Part shown: positions 62,701 to 64,000 of the stretch, one piece after another | Layout of the letters: the number at the start of each line of letters is the position of its first letter | How positions within the stretch are numbered: position 1 is the first letter of the stretch | DNA from: Diphasiastrum complanatum | Taxonomy: Eukaryota > Streptophyta > Lycopodiopsida > Lycopodiales > Lycopodiaceae | Assembly: GCA_029204225.1 (NCBI GenBank) | Contig: CM055110.1 | Coordinates: forward strand, 22,090,881 to 22,154,880 | DNA: 64,000 nt | Reading direction: 5' to 3' | The notes under the pieces: generated by a model | What the model saw: the letters and a program-made list of their open reading frames with translations, nothing else | Told to the model about the DNA's origin: nothing | Database searches by the model: none | Made by a program: the position numbers and the translations under genes

Positions 62701-64000
62701 TATGAAGGTGATCTTGCATGGGGGACCTGAACGGTGGCGACAAGGAGTAGACTTCATTAACTATTGTGAAATATTACCTATAGATGATGCTGGAGGAGGA
62801 AAAGATGATGTGCTGGTAGTTCGTGACACTGACGGTGGAGGTCGAGTTTACTCGCTAATCTGCACTGACTCTGGCAATCATGTATGGCTCTGACTATTGA
62901 AAGTGGTTAATTCATATCTAGCAGTTGTATACATCAGTTCAACCTTTGATAGATATACCACGGGAACATGCTCTTATCTCTGGAAATATGTGAGTAAGAT
63001 CTGACACCTGAATGTCTTAGTGTTCCATGGCTACTTCAAGGTGATTGAATTTCTTGGCTACTTCCAAGTGATTGATGCCTAGGCTGCGTCCATGTGAAGA
63101 TCTTTTCTGTGCCATTCTTAGTTTACCTTTTTCTTGGTCTAAAGCTAGATGTTTGTTTGTTTTCAACATCCCATATATGTCTAGCTTCCATTGCTCTTAG
63201 ATACTGACATTGTTGCTGGTTTCATCTGTTGCTTATCTTCTGTCAATAAATGAGCCAGTTTAGGGCCTTCAGTTTGTCGAAAGCCTTCTGCCGTCAGATA
63301 TCTTGTCTTGTCTCAACATCCTTATTGGATTTAATAATAGCTCTTCCTGTTATGTTTGTGCTTTTTTGGTGTGAGAACTTACTATCAAGAGGGCGCATTT
63401 GTCTTGGTTTAACTTTTTGTGGTGCCATACAGACATTGTTGTTTCATCGAGGCAATCTTGTGGTGGAAGACAATTTTGCGCATCTCATTGCAATAGCTTC
63501 TTTGCGTCTTGTCTGCGATATTCCTGCCTCTGTTGCTCTTCTAATTGATGAATCTGGTACTTAAGTGGGTCTTTTTTAAGTCTCTGATTTGTAAGCTAGG
63601 TTTATTTCTTTGCATCCATTCATGTGCTTCACTAAGTTGTTGAACGAAAGAGCTCATGACCTTCAATAACACGTACCTGTATGTTGCCAGAAAGTACCTT
63701 ACTCAAGGTTAAAAGTGCAACTCAACTTCAATGGGATGAAACTCAAATGCAGATTGATCCAGTTACAATAGTCAATAGGCGCACCATCAATGTCACTGCA
63801 ATGGCACTTCATATTTCTGGACAGCCATTCACAAATTTTTCTTCCCTTTATTTCTCTTGGAGTTTGGAGAGCTGTAATGACTTAGCATGCTGGGAGGGCG
63901 GAGATAGCAATGGAGGTGTGCAGGTTGGCTCATGGCAGAAGCGATTGGTACTTGAAAATGCTACTGGAGAGGTTTTTAGCCACCCCATTTTGCATCTACA
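20868..64000 (+). CDS. NUP210: Nuclear pore membrane glycoprotein GP210/NUP210, N-terminal half (12 exons), gene continues beyond the window
   Basis: Integral membrane nucleoporin whose long N-terminal region lies in the perinuclear lumen and helps anchor the pore. Twelve exons join in phase to about 962 codons: 20868-21076, 30427-30692, 31335-31510, 31720-31936, 38767-39125, 39462-39668, 39864-40002, 40235-40383, 56941-57052, 62235-62881, 63433-63556, 63691 to about 63971. All introns inside the window are GT..AG. The product aligns by eye along its length with my memory of Arabidopsis GP210 (At5g40480, about 1,900 aa). A signal peptide ([12 protein letters not shown] core) precedes [12 protein letters not shown]; Ig-like lumenal repeats follow, two with the BIG2 pattern W-x-(V/T)-(T/S)...SVATV. 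The transmembrane segment and cytoplasmic tail should lie beyond 64000. No frameshift or stop interrupts the exons despite introns of up to 16.6 kb. Confidence 0.93.
21077..22990. other. First part of NUP210 intron 1, nothing recognised
   Basis: About 1.9 kb after the exon 1 donor without a family-like ORF or obvious repeat boundary. Short ORFs here look random. Confidence 0.6.
23000..23235 (+). mobile_element. Ty3/gypsy RNase H fragment in NUP210 intron 1
   Basis: Translates with frame changes as [34 protein letters not shown] and a degenerate [10 protein letters not shown], matching the RNase H end of gypsy polyproteins (YGxxFxVxxDHxxLxYL). No flanking element could be followed. Confidence 0.7.
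23329..23486. repeat. 79-bp tandem duplication
   Basis: Units 23329-23407 and 23408-23486 both start TGAARGATGTCTARAGATTAA and end GCTTCATTTGGCTTGG or a one-base variant. It lies between the RNase H fragment and the truncated 5' LTR. Confidence 0.88.
23665..24061 (+). repeat. Truncated 5' LTR of gypsy relic in intron 1
   Basis: Closely matches the 3' LTR at 28575-29064, for example GTGGAGCTAGTGCATGGGTT and AAGCTAAGCCTATATAT. The first roughly 100 bp of the LTR are missing. It ends at TTACA one base before the primer binding site. Confidence 0.85.
24063..24074 (+). other. Primer binding site (initiator Met tRNA type)
   Basis: TGGTATCAGAGC directly after the LTR end is the usual plant gypsy/copia PBS, complementary to the 3' end of initiator Met tRNA. 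It fixes the plus orientation of this element. Confidence 0.88.
25680..26290 (+). pseudogene. Coiled-coil gag/ORF1-like fragment
   Basis: After a Ser/Pro-rich start ([16 protein letters not shown]), frames at 25598-25999 and 25920-26288 overlap across a frameshift near 25945 at a run of A. The joined reading is a helical, Lys/Glu-rich stretch ([32 protein letters not shown]), then [14 protein letters not shown]. The last motif recalls ORF1-like proteins of non-LTR elements. Family assignment is uncertain. Confidence 0.45.
26330..27200 (-). pseudogene. hAT transposase fragment (DUF659-like)
   Basis: Minus-strand ORFs 27198-26932 ([20 protein letters not shown]) and about 26640-26330 ([12 protein letters not shown], then [18 protein letters not shown] and [11 protein letters not shown]) carry the order typical of plant hAT transposases: a small-residue F-x-C-x-x-P-F-x-x-A-R block, then SDGW-like, then GTMFLKS-x-D-S, then EEVGP. 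It lacks the C-terminal dimerisation region, is interrupted, and sits inside the gypsy relic. Sequence up to 27650 may be its N-terminal part. Confidence 0.75.
27668..27896 (+). pseudogene. Possible LINE linker fragment
   Basis: In one frame reads [19 protein letters not shown], then [11 protein letters not shown]. The pattern K-R-F...L-x-x-L...FW is common in the segment between endonuclease and RT of non-LTR elements. It stops at 27896, where gypsy RT begins. Confidence 0.35.
27897..28574 (+). mobile_element. Ty3/gypsy RT end and RNase H fragment, then polypurine tract
   Basis: Starts inside RT at YAKESKCE and continues as [30 protein letters not shown] and a broken RNase H ([18 protein letters not shown]-like), with stops from about 28199. 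It is closely related to gypsy element 2 (minus strand, 50.0-55.0 kb), which has the same [19 protein letters not shown] text. Integrase is absent. AAGGGGGAAGAA at 28563-28574 is the polypurine tract. Confidence 0.8.
28575..29064 (+). repeat. 3' LTR of gypsy relic in intron 1
   Basis: Starts TGTTACGTCCACGTCC right after the polypurine tract and ends near CTTTCCCTCAC, about 490 bp. It is the most complete LTR of this family in the window. Related fragments lie at about 18793, 50015-50135 and 54840-55031. Confidence 0.85.
29512..30161 (+). repeat. Solo copia LTR with perfect target-site duplication
   Basis: 650 bp, TGTGAAAGATT...TTTCACA, homologous over its length to the copia LTR at 19477-20130. 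It is flanked by CAAGT at 29507-29511 and 30162-30166. No internal copia sequence is attached, so LTR-LTR recombination removed the rest. It ends 265 bp before NUP210 exon 2. Confidence 0.9.
30427..30692 (+). CDS. NUP210: NUP210 exon 2 (aa 70-158)
   Basis: Acceptor TTACAG, donor GAAG|GTATTA. Encodes [15 protein letters not shown] through [19 protein letters not shown], among the best conserved parts of plant GP210. Confidence 0.95.
31335..31510 (+). CDS. NUP210: NUP210 exon 3 (aa 159-217)
   Basis: Acceptor ATGCAG, donor AAGAAA|GTGAGT. Encodes [18 protein letters not shown] and [16 protein letters not shown]. Phase 0 at the end. Confidence 0.95.
31720..31936 (+). CDS. NUP210: NUP210 exon 4 (aa 218-289)
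   Basis: Acceptor TTGCAG, donor TCAG|GTATAA. Encodes [19 protein letters not shown] through [15 protein letters not shown], a lumenal beta-domain segment. Confidence 0.94.
31937..33560. other. First part of NUP210 intron 4, nothing recognised
   Basis: AT-rich intron sequence with only short, motif-free ORFs. Confidence 0.6.
33570..33840 (+). mobile_element. Copia 3' end fragment in intron 4
   Basis: GGCTTTTTGGTTAGTTTTG, then GAGAGGGAGTC and further on ATCTTTCGAGTGTAACAGGTAGA. The same order of landmarks occurs at 56200-56320, where it follows copia element 2. It is therefore a diverged polypurine tract plus LTR start of that family, without coding sequence. Confidence 0.55.
33850..34362 (+). 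pseudogene. GIY-YIG-like endonuclease ORF remnant
   Basis: The frame at 33850-34152 gives a helical stretch ([20 protein letters not shown]). After stops, 34161-34362 reads [20 protein letters not shown] and then [18 protein letters not shown]. The Y-V-G-x-T-x-R-S...F-x-E-H pattern matches the start of GIY-YIG nuclease domains. Such domains occur in Penelope-like elements and in some plant and algal repeat proteins; no RT is visible here, so the element type is open. Confidence 0.5.
34443..34861 (+). mobile_element. MITE-like element A with 11-bp target duplication
   Basis: 419 bp bounded by exact copies of GGTTATAATCT at 34432-34442 and 34862-34872. The ends share an imperfect inverted repeat (GTTGCAG core). 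Both ends are rich in GGAACGCG/CGTTCC motifs and the centre holds a (GA)n run at 34704-34752. No coding capacity. Element B at 58069-58240 is a relative in the opposite orientation. Confidence 0.75.
34704..34752. repeat. (GA)n microsatellite inside element A
   Basis: About 49 bp of uninterrupted GA. Just upstream, TATGATTTTTTTCCAGCATGG occurs twice in tandem (about 34637 and 34673) in a slightly varied context. Confidence 0.96.
34873..36706. other. Intron 4 middle part, nothing recognised
   Basis: Mixed AT-rich and C/T-rich sequence with short motif-free ORFs on both strands. Confidence 0.55.
36707..37118. mobile_element. MITE-like element C with 20-bp terminal inverted repeats
   Basis: 412 bp. 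The left end CATAGTTACCAGGGAACGCG and the reverse complement of the right end CATAGTTGCCAGGGAACGGG match at 18 of 20 positions. The interior repeats GGGAACGCGTTCCC-type palindromes. No clear target duplication was seen. Confidence 0.75.
37119..38766. other. Last part of NUP210 intron 4, nothing recognised
   Basis: AT-rich, no family-like ORF. It leads into the acceptor AGTGCAG of exon 5. Confidence 0.6.
38767..39125 (+). CDS. NUP210: NUP210 exon 5 (aa 290-409)
   Basis: Encodes a BIG2-like Ig fold: [18 protein letters not shown], then [16 protein letters not shown] and [12 protein letters not shown]. Acceptor GTGCAG, donor ACTCAG|GTGATT. Confidence 0.95.
39462..39668 (+). CDS. NUP210: NUP210 exon 6 (aa 410-478)
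   Basis: Encodes [20 protein letters not shown] through [10 protein letters not shown]. Acceptor GTTTAG, donor AAACAG|GTATGT, phase 0 at both ends. Confidence 0.93.
39864..40002 (+). CDS. NUP210: NUP210 exon 7 (aa 479-524)
   Basis: Encodes [16 protein letters not shown] through [18 protein letters not shown]. Acceptor ATGCAG, donor TCAG|GTCTGC. LPW-x-P is a landmark shared with Arabidopsis GP210. Confidence 0.92.
40235..40383 (+). CDS. NUP210: NUP210 exon 8 (aa 525-574)
   Basis: Encodes [21 protein letters not shown] and [17 protein letters not shown], a second BIG2-like fold. The acceptor at CTATGAG|GT was chosen over TACAG at 40254 because it restores the Gly-Cys stretch conserved in plant GP210. 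Donor GATGAG|GTGCGC. Confidence 0.9.
40384..41640. other. First part of NUP210 intron 8, nothing recognised
   Basis: Intron sequence before the nested retrotransposons. No coding motif; it may hold the 5' LTR of copia element 2, but no matching 3' copy could be paired with it. Confidence 0.5.
41990..42802 (+). mobile_element. Copia element 2, gag part (interrupted by gypsy 1)
   Basis: Gag reading with one TAA at 42247: [54 protein letters not shown], then a Lys-rich tail ([15 protein letters not shown]). This is the UBN2-type gag of plant copia elements. It stops at 42802, where gypsy 1 is inserted, and continues at 49116. Confidence 0.85.
42803..43160 (-). repeat. 3' LTR of gypsy 1
   Basis: 358 bp. 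On the minus strand it starts TGTTACGAGCTCGTAAC, whose 16 bases GTTACGAGCTCGTAAC (43144-43159) form a perfect palindrome, and ends ...CTATTACA. The integrase ORF stop lies 33 bp inside it. Confidence 0.96.
43128..44909 (-). CDS. Gypsy 1 integrase with chromodomain, 593 aa reading
   Basis: Continues the RNase H C-terminus ([18 protein letters not shown]), then integrase: zinc-binding H159, H166, C196, C199; catalytic D229 (SMDF), D290 (IVSDRD) and E326 (QTERVNQ), a D-D-35-E spacing; a GPF-type C-terminal domain ([11 protein letters not shown]) and a chromodomain at about 525-571 ([12 protein letters not shown]). All catalytic residues are present and there are no stops. The chromodomain places it among chromoviruses; it usually steers integration to particular chromatin. 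The frame differs from the RT ORF by one base near 44920. Confidence 0.92.
   Translation of the reverse strand: MMQEFDMSIRYRRGKFNTVADALSRMPMINELSFTQIRNELLESLRGKCQHDAFFSIIWNSVQNRQLQTPEPVPGAGASSSKNTAASVEDDDESEYTSSDDVEDSEPVLPKQTPVVEGQLTQGFKWKQYSIQDEYLLYRDRVCVPNSEDYRQQVLYECHDNPSAGHPGIQKTYELLRRQFFWPSMKKDVHQYVTSCQKCQVNKAERLKAGGLLHPLEIPAGKWESISMDFIVGLPKTQKGNDAIWVTVDRLTKMAHFIPTKTTVRAPELARLFVDGLFKLYGLPSGIVSDRDSKFTGNFWKAVFHHLHTKLNMSTTDHPQTDGQTERVNQVLEDMLRAYVSKRQTNWEEYLSILEFAYNSTKHSATGYSPFMLMYGFQPRSPTAVGFKQEKVEAARNFLEDLNQMIEHAKRSIRQSQDRARHYADPHRRDVQFSTGEKVYLRVPVDSKTLKSGVCAKLSPRYCGPFTISRRLGEVTYELELPHSSKVFPVFHVSQLRKALTRSDNLVGDSVLVLPLDPQQPPHEPEEILDSRETQTRHTLYREYLVKWNDQPVENATWERGSVLRKIFPDCLRGPRRFLRGRECYELVTSAKP
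43161..43175 (-). other. Polypurine tract of gypsy 1
   Basis: On the minus strand AAGGGGGAGGGAG lies directly before the 3' LTR, the expected position of the plus-strand primer for reverse transcription. Confidence 0.88.
44906..46519 (-). CDS. Gypsy 1 reverse transcriptase and RNase H, 537 aa reading
   Basis: A protease tail ([14 protein letters not shown], residues 28-41) is followed by the connector [23 protein letters not shown] about 180-340 with [21 protein letters not shown] and the catalytic FLDD at 303-306, and RNase H about 449-520 with D453, E490 and D515. The first in-frame Met is unlikely to be a real start, because the protease precedes it in another frame. The ORF ends prematurely at GKLVGQS through a one-base shift in a G run; the natural continuation is the integrase ORF. 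Confidence 0.92.
   Translation of the reverse strand: MVSKLNLGIQGYQDQINFQIMHLDRTDIVLGRDWLYSLGPSLHRNYQENTLSFQYKGREIQLHGEHDVPNSPMVCSSELCQLIGDEDHQVFLCDFQFIPEVSISSSIQQKISKLETLLSKFKDVFPEDLPHGLPPSREVDHVINLVPGTAPVSKPPYRVSRTEDEEITRQLTDYLGKGQIQTSSSPWASPVLLVKKKEGSMRLCVDYRALNKVTIKNKYPMPRADELFDQLDGAKFFSKIDLRSGYHQVRIKSEDVSKTAFRTRHGHYEFKVMPFGLTNAPATFMTLMNSVLRPYLGKFVVVFLDDILVYSKTRKEHLKHLRKVFRLLRKHKLYAKQSKCEFFVEEVAYLGHIISSDGIKMDPNKVKAILSWLRPQNILELQIFLGLAGYYRRFVKEYAQIAVPMTNLLKGKGKEFIWESAQQESFDALKTALATAPVLKVVDPNQPFVVETDASDFAVGAVLTQGGRPVAFESKKLEPAQTRYSAYEKELFSIVHALKTWRHYLYGANFEVLTDHESLRYLCNQPELKVGKLVGQS
46560..47954 (-). CDS. Gypsy 1 gag with start of protease, 464 aa
   Basis: Starts [14 protein letters not shown]. 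An acidic, helical N-terminal part is followed by a retrotrans_gag domain at about 125-280 ([37 protein letters not shown]), a basic stretch, and one CCHC knuckle with C345, C348, H353, C358. The protease active-site region (MVDDG) is reached at about 437 and then loses frame near 46636, so the last roughly 25 residues are spurious. Gag ends at this accidental stop rather than its natural one. Confidence 0.9.
   Translation of the reverse strand: MTTPQGPDQPQERGFDELETEALAYRKGKEPMEVEEQEQFAEELDELVTKEQFLQLVTEVDELKLALANFKSSVDDSFAELKNLILSSAKGSLPSTSQLSPSPLPSVSGETLRSHPSVFKDLKPPTFNGEEKDRNADILQTFLSKWKNIHALKQTPDHLQAIEASLSLGPMAYKWWLNLQETGQTPRSWKAFEEAFLREFLPENELDRAWEAWERTVMDKSLIQYISQYREAILKIKNMDDYQKIRGFVRGLKDEYKVEVQRNSPTTLEQALRYAQIYDDSVGRKRARQQPLSEQLPQKDFQFKKKFLKRKKEYKFKGEAPQKRPSLIQPLKPDDFEKAKQERLCFVCMGKGHTVRQCPKGPFTKKDKKDKKQVHLVQTVCFPSDSAASEIKVYHEDHEHCCQLTSAMLARPFSFGPHDLVRMHGKVGNQSVRVMVDDGQPIISSTTPWLKSLNYQKYLVSIGT
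48745..48756 (-). other. Primer binding site of gypsy 1
   Basis: On the minus strand TGGTATCAGAGC begins two bases after the 5' LTR end, complementary to initiator Met tRNA. Confidence 0.93.
48758..49115 (-). repeat. 5' LTR of gypsy 1
   Basis: Same 358 bp as at 42803-43160, with no difference found by eye. It carries the promoter of the element, but no TATA position was assigned. Confidence 0.96.
49116..50012 (+). mobile_element. Copia element 2, protease/integrase part
   Basis: Resumes after gypsy 1: [43 protein letters not shown], then integrase fragments ([40 protein letters not shown]). Several stops, and a duplicated [14 protein letters not shown]-like stretch at about 49508-49640. It breaks at about 50012, where a gypsy 2 LTR begins. 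Confidence 0.82.
51286..51864 (-). pseudogene. Gypsy 2 reverse transcriptase core
   Basis: [55 protein letters not shown], and the catalytic FLDD in [14 protein letters not shown]. The upstream connector ([20 protein letters not shown]) is in another frame at 52169-51792. The C-terminal end is cut at IVVDWPIP. Confidence 0.88.
52856..53611 (-). pseudogene. Gypsy 2 gag, 251 aa reading
   Basis: Retrotrans_gag pattern ([66 protein letters not shown]), followed by a basic region and [14 protein letters not shown], where the first Cys of the CCHC knuckle is Tyr. The 3' part overlaps the protease ORF by 20 bp. Confidence 0.82.
54310..54835 (+). repeat. Gypsy leader sequence in plus orientation
   Basis: Matches 24270-24650, the region just after the PBS of the intron 1 relic, in the same orientation (TTCCAACAAGTGTACCTT, GGTTCTAGGCTATG, GGCTAGAAAAGGGTAG). 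The adjoining LTR fragment and all gypsy 2 coding sequence are in the opposite orientation. Confidence 0.75.
55040..56242 (+). mobile_element. Copia element 2, reverse transcriptase and RNase H part
   Basis: After gypsy 2, copia resumes with a connector ([19 protein letters not shown]), then VKSAF-like and [14 protein letters not shown] text, [13 protein letters not shown], and [19 protein letters not shown], where the usual YVDD box is YFDD, then [14 protein letters not shown] and [19 protein letters not shown]. Many frame changes. AAGAGGGAGTG at about 56235 is the polypurine tract. Confidence 0.85.
56243..56560 (+). repeat. Probable 3' LTR start of copia element 2
   Basis: Begins TGTAGTAGTACTACGTCC after the polypurine tract. 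Landmarks ATCTTTCGTGTAACAAGCAGA and GTACCTTGC recur at 33640-33840 in intron 4. The right end was not determined. Confidence 0.5.
56941..57052 (+). CDS. NUP210: NUP210 exon 9 (aa 575-611)
   Basis: Encodes [16 protein letters not shown] and [15 protein letters not shown]. Acceptor CTTGCAG, donor AGTG|GTAAGT. Joins exon 8 in frame ([12 protein letters not shown], compare FDEVIVEVSIP in Arabidopsis) across a 16.6-kb intron. Confidence 0.93.
57053..58060. other. First part of NUP210 intron 9, nothing recognised
   Basis: AT-rich intron sequence without coding motifs. Confidence 0.6.
58069..58240 (-). mobile_element. MITE-like element B, relative of element A
   Basis: AGTTGCAGTCCGCG at the left, then GGAACGC-rich text, CCCATTAGGGTTTCCCGGAA and a poly-T tract match the reverse complement of the right half of element A (34760-34861). 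The right end is estimated from GATCTGTTGC, similar to the other end of A. The central part is deleted. Confidence 0.6.
59160..59335 (-). pseudogene. Ala-rich helical exon-like fragment
   Basis: Minus-strand reading [18 protein letters not shown] followed, after a stop, by [20 protein letters not shown] and [16 protein letters not shown]. It begins after a TTTTGCAG acceptor-like site. Gene identity not recognised. Confidence 0.4.
59467..60225. mobile_element. MITE-like element F, nested
   Basis: 759 bp with perfect 11-bp inverted ends CAATGTTTCAT. Flanks AGTTTGTG and AATTGGTG agree at 6 of 8 positions, as for an old 8-bp target duplication. TTCGAAACG motifs cluster at both ends and a (GA)n run lies at 59724-59785. 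Confidence 0.65.
59724..59785. repeat. (GA)n microsatellite inside element F
   Basis: About 62 bp of GA with a single GACA interruption at about 59742. Confidence 0.96.
60490..60535. repeat. (CA)n / (CG)-rich imperfect microsatellite
   Basis: Alternating CA with CG steps, ending GTCGCGCGTGCGC; alternating purine-pyrimidine throughout, a sequence type prone to Z-DNA. Confidence 0.85.
60900..61230 (-). pseudogene. Exon-like fragment of an unrecognised gene
   Basis: Minus-strand reading [38 protein letters not shown], then after a frame change [20 protein letters not shown] and, past a [20 protein letters not shown]. The acidic, coherent composition suggests a host-gene exon with two later lesions. 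Identity not recognised. Confidence 0.5.
61516..62234. other. Last part of NUP210 intron 9, nothing recognised
   Basis: AT-rich intron sequence leading into the GTTTACAG acceptor of exon 10. Confidence 0.6.
62235..62881 (+). CDS. NUP210: NUP210 exon 10 (aa 612-827), longest exon
   Basis: 647 bp encoding [15 protein letters not shown] (compare SRCDAFNSLIKW in Arabidopsis), [22 protein letters not shown] and [18 protein letters not shown]. Acceptor TTACAG, donor AATCAT|GTATGG. Confidence 0.96.
63433..63556 (+). CDS. NUP210: NUP210 exon 11 (aa 828-868)
   Basis: Encodes [20 protein letters not shown] and [17 protein letters not shown]. Acceptor ATACAG, donor TCTG|GTACTT. Confidence 0.94.
63691..63971 (+). 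CDS. NUP210: NUP210 exon 12 (aa 869 to about 962)
   Basis: Acceptor TTGCCAG. Encodes [20 protein letters not shown] and [18 protein letters not shown], then [12 protein letters not shown] donor may lie at GAG|GTTTTT (63972); otherwise the exon runs on past the window edge. Confidence 0.85.

Noticed and set aside
62431-62757. Minus-strand ORF of 108 codons
   Set aside because: It is a shadow of NUP210 exon 10.

Overview
The window is plant nuclear DNA. Two host genes can be read exon by exon, each with GT..AG introns: a plant GH28 polygalacturonase-like protein and the plant form of the nuclear pore membrane glycoprotein GP210/NUP210. The rest is mostly retrotransposon and DNA-transposon debris. 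The very long, transposon-filled introns, together with non-LTR reverse transcriptases of a type I associate with ferns, mosses and algae, suggest a large-genome non-seed plant such as a fern. That is an inference; a gymnosperm is not excluded.

Layout. 0.7-4.5 kb: two related non-LTR reverse transcriptase pseudogenes lying tail to tail. 4.5-12.4 kb: AT-rich sequence with one unrecognised broken ORF cluster (6.0-7.5 kb) and otherwise nothing I can call. 12.4-15.1 kb, minus strand: a five-exon GH28 gene (475 aa). 15.1-20.8 kb: tandem and simple repeats, then a broken Ty1/copia element ending in a recognisable LTR. 20.9-64 kb, plus strand: the first 12 exons of NUP210 (about 962 codons, roughly half the protein), with the gene running off the right edge.

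The introns of NUP210 hold most of the interest. Intron 1 (9.4 kb) contains a Ty3/gypsy relic with PBS and 3' LTR, invaded by hAT-transposase and LINE-like pieces, plus a solo copia LTR with a perfect 5-bp target duplication. Intron 4 (6.8 kb) contains a GIY-YIG-like ORF remnant and two small inverted-repeat elements. Intron 8 (16.6 kb) contains a copia element split by two gypsy elements; one is a complete chromovirus (42803-49115) with two LTRs that I read as identical and a perfect 5-bp target duplication. Intron 9 (5.2 kb) contains a 2.7-kb inverted-repeat-bounded segment carrying gene-like fragments and a nested MITE.

The two host genes are divergently oriented, 5.8 kb apart, and have unrelated functions (cell wall and nuclear envelope); nothing suggests co-regulation. 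No tRNA, rRNA or CRISPR structure was seen. All exon boundaries were derived by hand from splice-site phase and remembered homologues; no search was run.
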